Source: Halomonas sp. KG2 (lineage in GTDB: Bacteria > Pseudomonadota > Gammaproteobacteria > Pseudomonadales > Halomonadaceae). Taken from it: a stretch of DNA of 64,000 nt. Every line of letters begins with the position of its first letter. Position 1 is the first letter of the stretch. The translations under genes and the position numbers were made by a program. Below, piece by piece: positions 42,377 through 51,005 of this stretch. The stretch is from positions 3,410,001 to 3,474,000 of the forward strand of contig CP098528.1 in the NCBI GenBank assembly GCA_030440445.1. Reading direction: 5' to 3'. Under the pieces are notes generated by a model that searched no databases, was not told where the DNA came from, and worked only from the letters and a program-made list of their open reading frames with translations.

Positions 42377-43249
42377 CTACTGGGCGCCCCAGTCCACGCT
42401 GGTGGGCGCTTCCAACTCACTAAGCTCAGCGTAAACATCGCTGATCGCGCTGATGCGCTCTCGCCCTTCTGCAAGGCGACGGTGCAACACGCCGTTGGCA
42501 ATCAGGCAGATCAGGCTATTGGCAGCGGCGTAGCTATCGAAGGCGGAGAGACTTTCCAGCGGAGCTTCAAAAAACCACGTTACCTGTGAGGCAAAATTGA
42601 TCGCGGTGGGGTCAGCCAGTAAGGCCACCTTGGCAGGTGTTCGCTCAATTGCATCAATTAGCGAAGCAAATGCCGCTGGGCGGCGGCGAAAACCAAACAA
42701 CACCACCACGTCTTGCTCGGTGAGATCAACAATCTCTTCCGCTAACGACTGATTTGGGTGAGGAACCACCCGCACCTGGGTACGCGCCTGAATCAACTGC
42801 TGGCGGAAATGCAGCGCTAGCGGGTAGCTGTTACGAAAGCCGATCACGACCACATGACGCGCGCTATCCAACCGCTCTACCAGTGCCGCAAATTGATCCG
42901 CCACAATGCCGTTTAAGCAGCGCTGTAGATTATCCTGCTCCCGCTGCAAATGGCGCTGAAACGGCGCCCCGGCCTCTTCCTGCATGGCGTTGGGGTCGAT
43001 CACCAAAGGCACGCCCAAGTTACGTAGCTGGCGGGCGTGGTCTTTAACGGTGCGGTAGCTTTCAAACCCCAGCCGCTTGAATAGGCGGCTAACCGTCGAT
43101 TTGGATACCCCAGTCAAACGCGCCAAATCAGCGGCGCTATACACCGCCAGATCATCAAAGTGATCGAGGATAAAGCTCGCCACCCGCTGCTCCTGGGCAG
43201 TTAGCGCGTCAAACTGGGCGGTAATCCGCTGTCCGATATGCGGCGTCAT
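42377..43249 (-). CDS. RpiR/MurR-family transcriptional regulator with SIS domain
   Basis: A 290-residue protein. The N-terminal HTH_6 domain is RITAQFDALTAQEQRVASFILDHFDDLAVYSAADLARLTGVSKSTVSRLFKRLGFESY. A SIS sugar-isomerase domain follows from about 120 (HVVVIGFRNSYPLALHFRQQLIQARTQVRVVP, DVVVLFGFRRRPAAF). These regulators sense phosphorylated sugars or related ligands. The gene starts 23 bases after the puuE stop on the same strand, so it is probably in the puuE transcript and may control purine or ureide genes. Confidence 0.87.
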   Translation of the reverse strand: MTPHIGQRITAQFDALTAQEQRVASFILDHFDDLAVYSAADLARLTGVSKSTVSRLFKRLGFESYRTVKDHARQLRNLGVPLVIDPNAMQEEAGAPFQRHLQREQDNLQRCLNGIVADQFAALVERLDSARHVVVIGFRNSYPLALHFRQQLIQARTQVRVVPHPNQSLAEEIVDLTEQDVVVLFGFRRRPAAFASLIDAIERTPAKVALLADPTAINFASQVTWFFEAPLESLSAFDSYAAANSLICLIANGVLHRRLAEGRERISAISDVYAELSELEAPTSVDWGAQ

Positions 43250-43271
43250 AGCATCCTATTAAGCTGCTTAA

Positions 43272-44216
43272 TTAACGAGTTGCAGGGTGATGTTCCGCCC
43301 AGTGACGAGCGATATCAACCCGCCGGGCCACCCAAACACGGTCGTGGCTTTCGATGTAATCCAAGAAGCGCTGTAGGGCGCGGAAACGTCCAGGGCGACC
43401 CAATAAGCGGCAGTGCATGCCCACCGAAAGCATTTTGGGCGCCTCCTCCCCTTCTGCGTAAAGTACATCAAAGGCATCGCGCAGGTAGGTAAAGAAGTGA
43501 TCCGCAGTGTTGAAACCTTGCGGCGCGGCAAAGCGCATATCATTGCTGTCCAGCGTGTAGGGCACAATCAGGTGGTTGTGGTCACTTCCCTGACTATCGG
43601 TCACCTGCGTCCAGAAAGGCAAGTCGTCGCCGTAGTAGTCGCTATCATAAAGGAAACCGCCTTCATCTAGCACTAAGCGCCGGGTGTTGGGGCTATCGCG
43701 CCCGGTGTACCAGCCTTGTGGCTTCTCACCGTAAAGACGCTGGAAAATCTCCATGGCTTTCTGCAAGTGCTCTCGCTCAACGTGCTCGGGCACTTCCTGA
43801 TAGTGAATCCAGCGGTAGCCGTGACAGGCAATCTCGTGACCTAACTCTTTAAATGCCTGGGCGACATCAGGGTTACGCTCCAGCGCCATGGCAACGCCAA
43901 ACACCGTAAGAGGCAAATCACGCTTTTCAAATTCACGCAGAATGCGCCACACCCCGGCGCGGGAGCCGTACTCGTAGATAGACTCCATGCTCAAGTGGCG
44001 ATCCGGGTAAGCCGGTGCGCCGATGATTTCCGACAGGAACTGCTCTGACCCTGCGTCGCCGTGAAGGACGCAGTTCTCCCCGCCCTCTTCATAATTAAGC
44101 ACAAACTGAACAGCAATTTTCGCCTTGCCTGGCCAATTAGCATGAGGGGGGGTGCGACCATATCCCACCAGGTCGCGAGAGTAAGCATTCGATGGTCGAT
44201 TAGATGAATGAGGCAT
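43272..44216 (-). CDS. puuE: Allantoinase, PuuE type
   Basis: The 314 residues match PuuE, a metal-independent allantoinase of the polysaccharide-deacetylase fold. Motifs: RDLVGYGRTPPHANWPGKAKIAVQFVLNYEEGGENCVLHGD, GSRAGVWRILREFEKRDLPLTVFGVAMALERNP, HEIACHGYRWIHYQ, GWYTGRDSPNTRRLV, and DSDYYGDDLPFW. It opens allantoin to allantoate. A TTGTATACAA palindrome lies about 85 bases upstream of the start. It is divergent from a hydantoin/allantoin-type racemase. Confidence 0.92.
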   Translation of the reverse strand: MPHSSNRPSNAYSRDLVGYGRTPPHANWPGKAKIAVQFVLNYEEGGENCVLHGDAGSEQFLSEIIGAPAYPDRHLSMESIYEYGSRAGVWRILREFEKRDLPLTVFGVAMALERNPDVAQAFKELGHEIACHGYRWIHYQEVPEHVEREHLQKAMEIFQRLYGEKPQGWYTGRDSPNTRRLVLDEGGFLYDSDYYGDDLPFWTQVTDSQGSDHNHLIVPYTLDSNDMRFAAPQGFNTADHFFTYLRDAFDVLYAEGEEAPKMLSVGMHCRLLGRPGRFRALQRFLDYIESHDRVWVARRVDIARHWAEHHPATR

Positions 44217-44298
44217 TCAACGGCTCCTTTTATACGATTGTAGATAGCTGGTTGCAGAGCATTTTATTGAAATTAAAGATCTACAATACAGAAAATAA

Positions 44299-44308
44299 TT
44301 GTATACAA
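44299..44308. promoter_or_regulatory. GntR-type operator candidate, copy 2 (puuE side)
   Basis: TTGTATACAA, identical to the site ahead of allE, lies about 90 bases upstream of puuE. Confidence 0.65.
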
Positions 44309-44480
44309 AATAGCGACTTTATAGAACAACCGCAATCCAACAGCCGCTTAATTAGCTGAGATGGCTAGCATTTTAAAGTAGCCAAGTCGCTAACCTGTTG
44401 AAACTTGAACATTTGGTCAAGCGACGCCGGTACTTTAAGCGCATAAAAAGGCTTGCGATCCACGCAAAACCGCCCTATTT

Positions 44481-44490
44481 TCGTATACAA
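44481..44490. promoter_or_regulatory. GntR-type operator candidate, copy 3 (racemase side)
   Basis: TCGTATACAA matches nine of ten bases of the perfect palindrome. It lies 36 bases upstream of the racemase start. Confidence 0.5.
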
Positions 44491-44525
44491 GATGCTCAAT
44501 TTTGTCTACCAGCGAGCGATTCAAC

Positions 44526-45281
44526 ATGCATATACGCATTATCAATCCAAACACAACAGCCTCAATGACGGCTGCCATTCATCAAGCCGCCCAGCGGCAG
44601 GCAGCGGCATCGACAACGGTTACCGCCACCCAGCCTGATGCGGGACCGGTGTCCATCGAGAGTCATTTTGACGAGGCCATTAGCGCGGTAGGCGTTGCCG
44701 AAGAAGTTCTTAAAGGAGAGCGTGAAGGCGGCATCGATGCTTACGTGGTGGCCTGCTTTGGCGATCCTGGTTTACTCGCAGCCCGTGAGTTAACCCGCGC
44801 GCCCGTCATCGGCATTGCGGAAGCCGCCTTTCATTTAGCCACGCTGGTCAGCACCCGCTTCTCGATTGTGACGACGTTAGGGCGTACCGGCATTATTGCA
44901 GAACACTTGCTTGAGCAGTATGGGTTCCGCCACCACTGTCGCCGCATACGCGCTGCAGAAATTCCGGTTCTCGATCTTGAACATCACCCTGATGCCGCCT
45001 TTACCCGCATTGTCGAAGAGTGCTGCCGCGCCCGCGATGAAGACGGCATTGGTGCCATCGTTTTAGGGTGCGGTGGGATGGCGAACTTAACTGAAGAAAT
45101 CACCCGCGAGGTTGGCTTACCGGTGATAGAGGGCGTTAGCGCCGCATTAAAGCTTGCCGAGTCGTTGGTTAGCCTAGGTCTCCACACCAGCAAACATGGC
45201 GACTTGGACTACCCGCGCCCGAAAGCATTTACCGGCAAGTTCTCTGCACTCTCCGACCTTCACCTCCCCTCACCAAGGTAA
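44526..45281 (+). CDS. hpxA: Asp/Glu/hydantoin racemase family protein, probable allantoin racemase (HpxA-like)
   Basis: ATG 44526 gives 251 residues beginning MHIRIINPNTTASMT, the usual start of this family. The two catalytic Cys are visible in AYVVACFGDPGLLAAREL and IGAIVLGCGGMANLTEEI. It would interconvert the enantiomers of allantoin or a hydantoin. Because it is divergent from puuE and surrounded by purine genes, allantoin is the natural substrate guess, as for HpxA of Klebsiella. The symbol is tentative. Confidence 0.78.
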   Translation: MHIRIINPNTTASMTAAIHQAAQRQAAASTTVTATQPDAGPVSIESHFDEAISAVGVAEEVLKGEREGGIDAYVVACFGDPGLLAARELTRAPVIGIAEAAFHLATLVSTRFSIVTTLGRTGIIAEHLLEQYGFRHHCRRIRAAEIPVLDLEHHPDAAFTRIVEECCRARDEDGIGAIVLGCGGMANLTEEITREVGLPVIEGVSAALKLAESLVSLGLHTSKHGDLDYPRPKAFTGKFSALSDLHLPSPR

Positions 45282-45474
45282 ATATCACTAAAAAATACGT
45301 TAGTAGCCATGACTTAAAAGATTGGCCTTAAAAGCAAGTCCTAAAAACAGGTCTTAAAAACAATAACTTCAAAAATAACTGTACTCCCGTTAGCACGCCA
45401 TGCCGCAAGCATCGCTTGGGCGCGTAATGCGCTCAAGCTGCCAATAACACCGACAATCTTGCGAGGACGGAAAC

Positions 45475-46845
45475 ATGAGCAACTCCAACCCTGCTCTTAC
45501 GTCAGAAGAACCACCCGTTGCGAACACCGCAATAGCTGACAAAGCCATCGGCGCAGAAAGCCTAGCACCGCAAAGCACGCGAATCATGGGGCGAACGTCC
45601 TACTTTTTAGCCTGGTTTGGTGGATGCGTCTCAATTGGTACCTTTGCCATGGGCTCAAGCGTGGTGGGCACCTTAAACCTACTACAGGCAACACTCGCTA
45701 TAGCGATTGGCTGCTTTGTAATCGGTATTGCGCTGGCAGTTAATGGCGCAGCTGGCTACAAATATGGCATTCCCTTTATGGTGCAAGCGCGTAGCGCCTT
45801 TGGCTTTAGTGGCACCCGAATTCCTGGCTTGGTAAGGGCTGTGCCAGCAGTGGTGTGGTACGGCTTTCAAAGCTGGATTGGCGCAGGCGCGCTCAATATG
45901 GTGTCTGCCACACTGTTCGGTTTCGATAATCTGATTTTCTACTTTATTACCTTCCAATTTTTGCAGATTGGTTTGTCAGTGCTGGGCTTTCAGGGGATTA
46001 AATGGCTTGAGAATATCGGCAGCGTCTTTATTTTGCTTTCGCTGATGTATATGTTCTACGCCACGGTGCAACGCTACGGCGATGAGCTGTCGGCCAGCAT
46101 TTTGACCATGGAAGGCTCTTGGGGCTTGCCGTTCTGGAGCGCTACCATGCTGTTTCTGGGCATTTATAGCACCATGATGCTGAATGTTAGCGACTATTCA
46201 CGAGAGCACAAGAAAGGCACCCGCCAGAGCTTATTAACGACGATCTATGCCATGTCGATTCTGCCCTGCACGCTGTTTATGGGCTTGATTGGCTACATGG
46301 TGTCAGAGGCGACAGGCACAGCAGACCCCATTCAGGTATTTGCTAACGCTGTAGACAACACGCCACTGCTAATGACCACGCTGCTATTCATCGCCTTTGC
46401 ACAGGTAACCACGAACGTACTGAATAATGTGGTGCCACCCACCTACGTATTAATGGACGTATTCAAACTTAAGTTTCCGGTCGCCACCGTTATTGTAGGC
46501 CTACTGGCATTTGCCACCTTTCCATGGAAACTTGTTCAGCCTGAGTCGGCGGCTGGTCTGCAGCTATTCGTACAAACGTACTCAGCGTTTCTTGGGCCTA
46601 TCTTTGCCATTCTCGTCGTCGATTACTACATCATCCGCCGTCGCACACTGGACATTAGTAAACTATACGACCCTTCTGGCCCCTATCAAGGCGTCAACAA
46701 AGCCGCCTTAATTGCTACGGTAGTCGGCATTGTGGCCGCGCTGACATTCTCTTCGATCTCATGGTACGCCAGCCTTATTCCTGCCGGGTTGACCTATTAC
46801 CTACTGATGAAGCATTGGTCTGTCTGCCAACGTTTTACCCAGTAA
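45475..46845 (+). CDS. NCS1-family nucleobase/allantoin permease (first of two)
   Basis: A 456-residue membrane protein with about 12 helices after a 40-residue hydrophilic start. NCS1 features are the helix-1 region YFLAWFGGCVSIGTFAMGSSV, KYGIPFMVQARSAFGFSGTRIPGLVRAVPAVVWYGFQSWIGA, NVSDYSREHKKGTRQSL, and GPIFAILVVDYYIIRRRTLDIS. This family carries purines, cytosine, allantoin or hydantoins with H+ or Na+. GAGGAC precedes ATG 45475. A second NCS1 gene starts 67 bases after its stop. Confidence 0.87.
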   Translation: MSNSNPALTSEEPPVANTAIADKAIGAESLAPQSTRIMGRTSYFLAWFGGCVSIGTFAMGSSVVGTLNLLQATLAIAIGCFVIGIALAVNGAAGYKYGIPFMVQARSAFGFSGTRIPGLVRAVPAVVWYGFQSWIGAGALNMVSATLFGFDNLIFYFITFQFLQIGLSVLGFQGIKWLENIGSVFILLSLMYMFYATVQRYGDELSASILTMEGSWGLPFWSATMLFLGIYSTMMLNVSDYSREHKKGTRQSLLTTIYAMSILPCTLFMGLIGYMVSEATGTADPIQVFANAVDNTPLLMTTLLFIAFAQVTTNVLNNVVPPTYVLMDVFKLKFPVATVIVGLLAFATFPWKLVQPESAAGLQLFVQTYSAFLGPIFAILVVDYYIIRRRTLDISKLYDPSGPYQGVNKAALIATVVGIVAALTFSSISWYASLIPAGLTYYLLMKHWSVCQRFTQ

Positions 46846-46912
46846 CCATGATGCGTATTTGCCTGCTCACGGTGCGTGGCAGGCAATCGTTTCCGACAAG
46901 AGAGCGTTAACC

Positions 46913-48379
46913 ATGAATAAGCAGCCGTCCAATAGTGATCTCGATATAAAGCAAATTGATCCCACTCTTTACAATGAAGACCTTGCGCCCTTAAAGCCCC
47001 AAGACCGTAACTGGGGCGCGTTTGAAATCTTCAACGTGTGGTCGAATGATATTCAAAGCCTGTTTGGCTACACCCTGGCGGCATCGCTGTTTCTGTCCTA
47101 CGGCCTGAATGGCTGGGCAGTGATGGCAGCCATCATTCTTGCCGGTGTCATTGTCATGTTCCTGGTCAACCTAACCGGCAAACCAAGCGTCAAATACGGC
47201 ATCCCTTTTCCTGTTATGGTTCGCGCCAGCATGGGAGTACGGGGGGCTAACCTGCCAGCGTTGTTACGCGCAATCGTTGGTATTTTTTGGTACGGCGTAC
47301 AGACTTACTTTGCCTCAACGGCTGTGGCGCTGCTCATCACAGCCCTGTTTGGGGCCGGCAATGGCAGCACTTTTCTGGGTCTTTCAGGGGTCGCTTGGCT
47401 GTCTTTCGTGATTGTCTGGTTATTTCAAATCGCCATTTTCTGGCAGGGCATTGAGCGCATCAAACACTTTCTAAACTGGGCAGGGCCGCTGGTTTATGTG
47501 GTGATGGTCGTACTGATGATCATTGTATGGTTCCAGGCCGGAAGTGAACTGCTACCCGCAGTGAGCACTATTTTTAGCGGTAGCGGCGAGCAAAGTGGCA
47601 GTAGTCTTGGGGCGTTTCTAGCAATTGTTGGCACCATGGTGGCCTACTTTGCAGCGGTAGTGATTAACTTTGGCGATTTCACGCGTTTTGTCAAAACCGA
47701 GCGCCAAATGAAACTTGGCAACTTGCTGGGCTTGCCACTAAACGTCGCCTTTTTCTCGTTTATTGCGTTAATCATTACGGCTGGCACATTGGTACTGTTT
47801 GGGGATGCACTGACCAATCCCGCCGATATTGTTGAGCGTGTTGATTCACTACCATTGACCATTGTGGCTGCCCTCACCTTCTTCGCGGCCACCGTAGGCA
47901 TCAACTTGGTCGCTAATTTTATTCCACCGGCTTACGACTTGGCCAACCTGTTTCCCAGCAAAATCAGTTTTAAAATGGGTGGCCTGATTACCGCAGTGAT
48001 TGCCTTCTTTGTCGGTGCGCTATGGATTTCAGTGATCAGCCAAATCGGCGTACCCGGCTTCGTTAACGCCTTAGGTGCCATAGTAGCGCCGTTTTACGGC
48101 ATCATTGTGGTGGATTACTACCTGATCAAACGCCAACACCTCAATATGCAAGAGCTATTCTCCTCAGCGCCCAGCAGCGCCTACTACTACGTTAATGGCT
48201 GGAATAGCCGCGCCTTGATTGCTTTCGGCGGTGCAGCGTTATTCTCGCTCTCTACGGTCATCGTGCCCGCGTTCGAAAGCCTTGGCGGCTATGGTTGGCT
48301 GATTGGCGCAGGATTAGGTGGGCTGTTCTATTACGGTTTAATGCGCCAGTTTAAGGCCGTCCCAGCACCTGCGGTGTAA
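46913..48379 (+). CDS. NCS1-family nucleobase/allantoin permease (second of two)
   Basis: ATG 46913 gives 488 residues; an earlier ATG at 46859 has no ribosome site. The protein starts with the NCS1 pre-helix motif NEDLAPLKPQDRNWGAFEIFNVWSNDIQSLFGYTLAASLF. It continues with KYGIPFPVMVRASMGVRGANLPALLRAIVGIFWYGVQTYFAS, NFGDFTRFVKTERQMKLGN, and APFYGIIVVDYYLIKRQHLNMQELF. It resembles PucI-type allantoin/uracil permeases more closely than the neighbouring copy does. The two probably differ in substrate. Confidence 0.88.
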   Translation: MNKQPSNSDLDIKQIDPTLYNEDLAPLKPQDRNWGAFEIFNVWSNDIQSLFGYTLAASLFLSYGLNGWAVMAAIILAGVIVMFLVNLTGKPSVKYGIPFPVMVRASMGVRGANLPALLRAIVGIFWYGVQTYFASTAVALLITALFGAGNGSTFLGLSGVAWLSFVIVWLFQIAIFWQGIERIKHFLNWAGPLVYVVMVVLMIIVWFQAGSELLPAVSTIFSGSGEQSGSSLGAFLAIVGTMVAYFAAVVINFGDFTRFVKTERQMKLGNLLGLPLNVAFFSFIALIITAGTLVLFGDALTNPADIVERVDSLPLTIVAALTFFAATVGINLVANFIPPAYDLANLFPSKISFKMGGLITAVIAFFVGALWISVISQIGVPGFVNALGAIVAPFYGIIVVDYYLIKRQHLNMQELFSSAPSSAYYYVNGWNSRALIAFGGAALFSLSTVIVPAFESLGGYGWLIGAGLGGLFYYGLMRQFKAVPAPAV

Positions 48380-48412
48380 GCACTCACACAGCATTAAACT
48401 TCCTACCTCCAC

Positions 48413-48445
48413 AAAAAAGCCCAGGCCTTTAGGCCTGGGCTTTTT
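48413..48445. terminator. Bidirectional terminator between NCS1 and the GntR gene
   Basis: A perfect 9-bp GC-rich stem (GCCCAGGCC / GGCCTGGGC) has a TTTA loop. An A6 tract lies on one side and a T5 tract on the other, so it works in both directions between these convergent genes. Confidence 0.93.
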
Positions 48446-48474
48446 CAATGCTTATATTTCACTACTTAACCTGC

Positions 48475-49191
48475 TTAACCACCAAAAATCTGCTGCAGGT
48501 CTGGCACATTCTCTTCTTCTTCAACCATCGAAAGTGAGGCTTCAATCGCTTTGAGATGGCGGCTCATAAACGCTTTCGCACGCTCGCCATTGCCCGCTTC
48601 CAGATAGCCGATCAAATCATCGTGATCGTGGGATTCGCAGCCTAAGTGGCCACGATGACCGTAAACCGCCAGAATCAACGACGAGCGTGAGCACAGACGC
48701 TCAACAAATTCCGCAAGCGTTGCGTTACCCGAAAGCTGGGCAAGGCGCACGTGAAAATCAGCAGACAGGCGGATAGCGATGCTCTGTTGGCCATTACGCA
48801 GCGCTTGACGCTCTTGACGAGCCATTTCCCGTAGTTCAGCGGCTTCTTTCTCTCCAATCCGCTTTGCTACATCAGGCATTAGCCCACACTCAATCATCTG
48901 GCGTGCGTCGAACACATCCTTGGCCTCTTCAGCGGTAGGCCGTGTTACGCTGGCTCCCCGACGTGGCGTGAGCGTCACCAACTGTTCTAATGCTAAGCGC
49001 TGCAAGATTTTACGAATACCGGTACGGCTGATACCAAAGACGTCTGACAAAGCGTCTTCGCGCAGCCGAGCACCCGGTTTTAGCCGCTGCTCTACAATGG
49101 CGTCGCTAACCGCGCGATAGATTGACTCGTGACGCTCCTCGCCTTCTTTTTCTACGGGTCTTTGCTTTAACGCCGCCTGCGCATCACTCAT
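48475..49191 (-). CDS. GntR-family regulator (FCD subfamily) of purine catabolism
   Basis: ATG 49191 gives 238 residues. The N-terminal winged helix is SIYRAVSDAIVEQRLKPGARLREDALSDVFGISRTGIRKILQRLALEQLVTLTPRRGASV. An FCD ligand domain follows (ARQMIECGLMPDVAKRI, ADFHVRLAQLSGNATLAEFVERL, HDHDDLIGYLEAGNGERAKAFMSRHLKAIE) with the usual His/Asp metal-site residues. It follows puuD with a 14-base gap. FCD regulators bind short AT-rich palindromes with GT..AC arms, so it is the best candidate reader of the TTGTATACAA sites in this block. Confidence 0.88.
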   Translation of the reverse strand: MSDAQAALKQRPVEKEGEERHESIYRAVSDAIVEQRLKPGARLREDALSDVFGISRTGIRKILQRLALEQLVTLTPRRGASVTRPTAEEAKDVFDARQMIECGLMPDVAKRIGEKEAAELREMARQERQALRNGQQSIAIRLSADFHVRLAQLSGNATLAEFVERLCSRSSLILAVYGHRGHLGCESHDHDDLIGYLEAGNGERAKAFMSRHLKAIEASLSMVEEEENVPDLQQIFGG

Positions 49192-49205
49192 AGGGTCTCC
49201 TTTAA

Positions 49206-50411
49206 TCACTCCTCCCACGCGGCAATAATATCGCGCTCTTCATCACTCATGTTGGTGATGTTGCCAAGTGGCATATATCGACTCGCGACAACTTGCTTAA
49301 TTTGCGCTTGATGTCCTAGGATTTCATCCCAAGTATCAAACGCGTAGCCTGCAGGCGGCGCTGAAAAACCGGCATGCTCAGGGTTGCGAGCATGGCACTG
49401 ACTACAATGCTGATCAATTAAACCTGAAATTTGGGCTTGGCTGGGCGCACCTGACGCGCTCGCATTACTAGCACTAGGGCTCGGTGCGGCTACCCAAAAC
49501 GCTAATAGAATAAGCCCTATCCCTACGGCAGGATAGGCTGGCTGCGTTTTTCCTGCGTGCATTAATACAAAGAATTGCCTAATAAGGGCACCGGCAAAAA
49601 TAAACAGTACCATGACCACCCAGGAAAGCTCATGGGAGTAGATGAAAGAGTAGTGATTACTCACCATCAACAGTACTACCGGCAACGTAAAGTAGGTGTT
49701 ATGTACCGAACGCTGCTTGCCCCGTTTACCATCCAATGGATTAGGCGCTTCGCCTGCCTTCATGGCTTTCACCATGCGGCGCTGGCCGGGAATAATCCAA
49801 AAGAACACGTTGGCTGACATGGCGGTGGCCATCACAGCCCCGGTTAATAGGAAGGCAGCACGCCCTGTGAACATCTGGGTGCTTAAATAAGCGACCACTA
49901 TCATCATCACCGCAACGGCAACGCTGAGAAGACCGTCATGGTCCATGTTAGGGCTTATGCGTTTACAGAGTTCGTTATAAACCACCCAACCGCCGAGCAA
50001 GAAGGCCAACGCCAGTAGATTGGCCTGCCAGCCTGTCATACTCGCCGCCCACGCCCAGTTGCTGTTGGGGTTAACTAGATAGAAGCCCGGGTTTGCCATA
50101 TAGAGAATAACGAACAAGGCAAAACCCGATAGCCACGTCGTATAGGCTTTCCAGAACGACCAATGAAGATCATTCGGCAGCTTGGCAGGCGCAGTAGCAT
50201 ACTTTTGATTATGGTAGAAACCACCGCCATGCACGGCCCACATCTCTCCAAATACGCCTTTTTCACGATCTTCGGCTGCTTTCGGCGTTCTTAAGCCATT
50301 ATCCAGCATGACAAAATAGATCGACTCACCGATCCAGGCGATGGCGGCTATAACGTGCAACCAACGTAATAATAAATTAGCAAAATCAATAATATATGCT
50401 TGCATAAACAA
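49206..50411 (-). CDS. puuD: Membrane-bound urate hydroxylase with cytochrome c domain, PuuD
   Basis: A 401-residue protein. About eight membrane helices cover residues 10-300 (ANLLLRWLHVIAAIAWIGESIYFVMLDNGL, GEMWAVHGGGFYHNQKYATAPAKLPNDLHWSFWKAYTTWLSGFALF). A C-terminal cytochrome c domain starts at about 325 with a CSQCH haem site and a late Met in SRYMPLGN. It oxidises urate to 5-hydroxyisourate, feeding UraH and UraD encoded nearby, and passes electrons to the respiratory chain. It heads a transcript that continues into the GntR gene. Confidence 0.92.
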   Translation of the reverse strand: MFMQAYIIDFANLLLRWLHVIAAIAWIGESIYFVMLDNGLRTPKAAEDREKGVFGEMWAVHGGGFYHNQKYATAPAKLPNDLHWSFWKAYTTWLSGFALFVILYMANPGFYLVNPNSNWAWAASMTGWQANLLALAFLLGGWVVYNELCKRISPNMDHDGLLSVAVAVMMIVVAYLSTQMFTGRAAFLLTGAVMATAMSANVFFWIIPGQRRMVKAMKAGEAPNPLDGKRGKQRSVHNTYFTLPVVLLMVSNHYSFIYSHELSWVVMVLFIFAGALIRQFFVLMHAGKTQPAYPAVGIGLILLAFWVAAPSPSASNASASGAPSQAQISGLIDQHCSQCHARNPEHAGFSAPPAGYAFDTWDEILGHQAQIKQVVASRYMPLGNITNMSDEERDIIAAWEE

Positions 50412-50487
50412 GTCCTAGCAGGTTTACCTGGTAACTCAGCGAGCGAACGTCAGGCTAGGCAAAAATCGGCGAAAAGATAGCCAAGCT

Positions 50488-50841
50488 CTAGCTACCGCGG
50501 TAGGTAGAGTAACTATAAGGGGATAGCAGTAACGGCACATGGTAGTGCTGGCTGGCATCTGCAACGCCAAAACGTAAAGGAATCACGTCCAAAAAGCGCG
50601 GCTCTTGAGAAGCGATGCCTTGGGCGCGCAAGTAGTCACCCGCGTGGAAAACCAGCTCGTACTCGCCTACTGTGAGGGCATCACCCTCCAAGATAGGCGC
50701 ATCACAACGACCGTCGCTGTTGGTAATCACACTGCCCAAGTGTTCGCGCGTGGTCCCTGCTAGGCGGAACACGTCAATGGTAATCCCCTGGCCGGGCTGT
50801 CCTTTAGCGGTATCGAGTACGTGAGTCGTTAACCGTCCCAT
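50488..50841 (-). CDS. uraH: 5-hydroxyisourate hydrolase
   Basis: A 117-residue transthyretin-like protein. It has the diagnostic N-terminal [17 protein letters not shown] and the C-terminal YRGS tetrapeptide, both lining the active site. It hydrolyses 5-hydroxyisourate from PuuD to OHCU, the UraD substrate. AAGGAG precedes ATG 50841. Its upstream leader contains CAACAACA-rich repeats and a GntR-type palindrome shared with uraD. Confidence 0.93.
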   Translation of the reverse strand: MGRLTTHVLDTAKGQPGQGITIDVFRLAGTTREHLGSVITNSDGRCDAPILEGDALTVGEYELVFHAGDYLRAQGIASQEPRFLDVIPLRFGVADASQHYHVPLLLSPYSYSTYRGS

Positions 50842-50861
50842 AGCAACTCCTTAATAATCAC

Positions 50862-50920
50862 AGTTGTTGTTGACTGTTGTTGATAATAGTTGTTGGTAAC
50901 TGCTGTTGATAGCAGTTGAC
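50862..50920 (-). repeat. Degenerate GTTGTTGA repeats in the uraH leader
   Basis: Variants of AGTTGTTGATAAT occur four to five times in imperfect tandem between the uraH start and the GntR-type site. They are probably in the 5' untranslated part of the uraH message. A role is not evident. Confidence 0.6.
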
Positions 50921-50962
50921 CGACTTAACCTATCGGTCAAAGAGTACCGTTGATACCATTTA

Positions 50963-50972
50963 TTGTATACAG
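50963..50972. promoter_or_regulatory. GntR-type operator candidate, copy 4 (uraH/uraD divergent region)
   Basis: TTGTATACAG matches nine of ten bases of the perfect palindrome found ahead of allE and puuE. It lies 34 bases upstream of the uraD start and can serve both divergent genes. Confidence 0.6.
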
Positions 50973-51005
50973 TATTCCCATGATTAAACATACTGGAGAA
51001 ATTTA

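Larger units (their letters stand above)
44217..44525. other. Divergent promoter region of puuE and the racemase gene
   Basis: About 309 bases, AT-rich near puuE. Two TTGTATACAA-type sites (44299-44308 and 44481-44490) are the only clear signals. A half-site-like TTGTCTACCA lies at 44501-44510. No small gene was recognised. Confidence 0.5.

Noticed and set aside
45290..45385. A-rich, loosely repetitive stretch after the racemase gene (CTTAAAA-type units)
   Set aside because: The units vary in length and sequence and form no hairpin or frame. It is probably ordinary AT-rich spacer.
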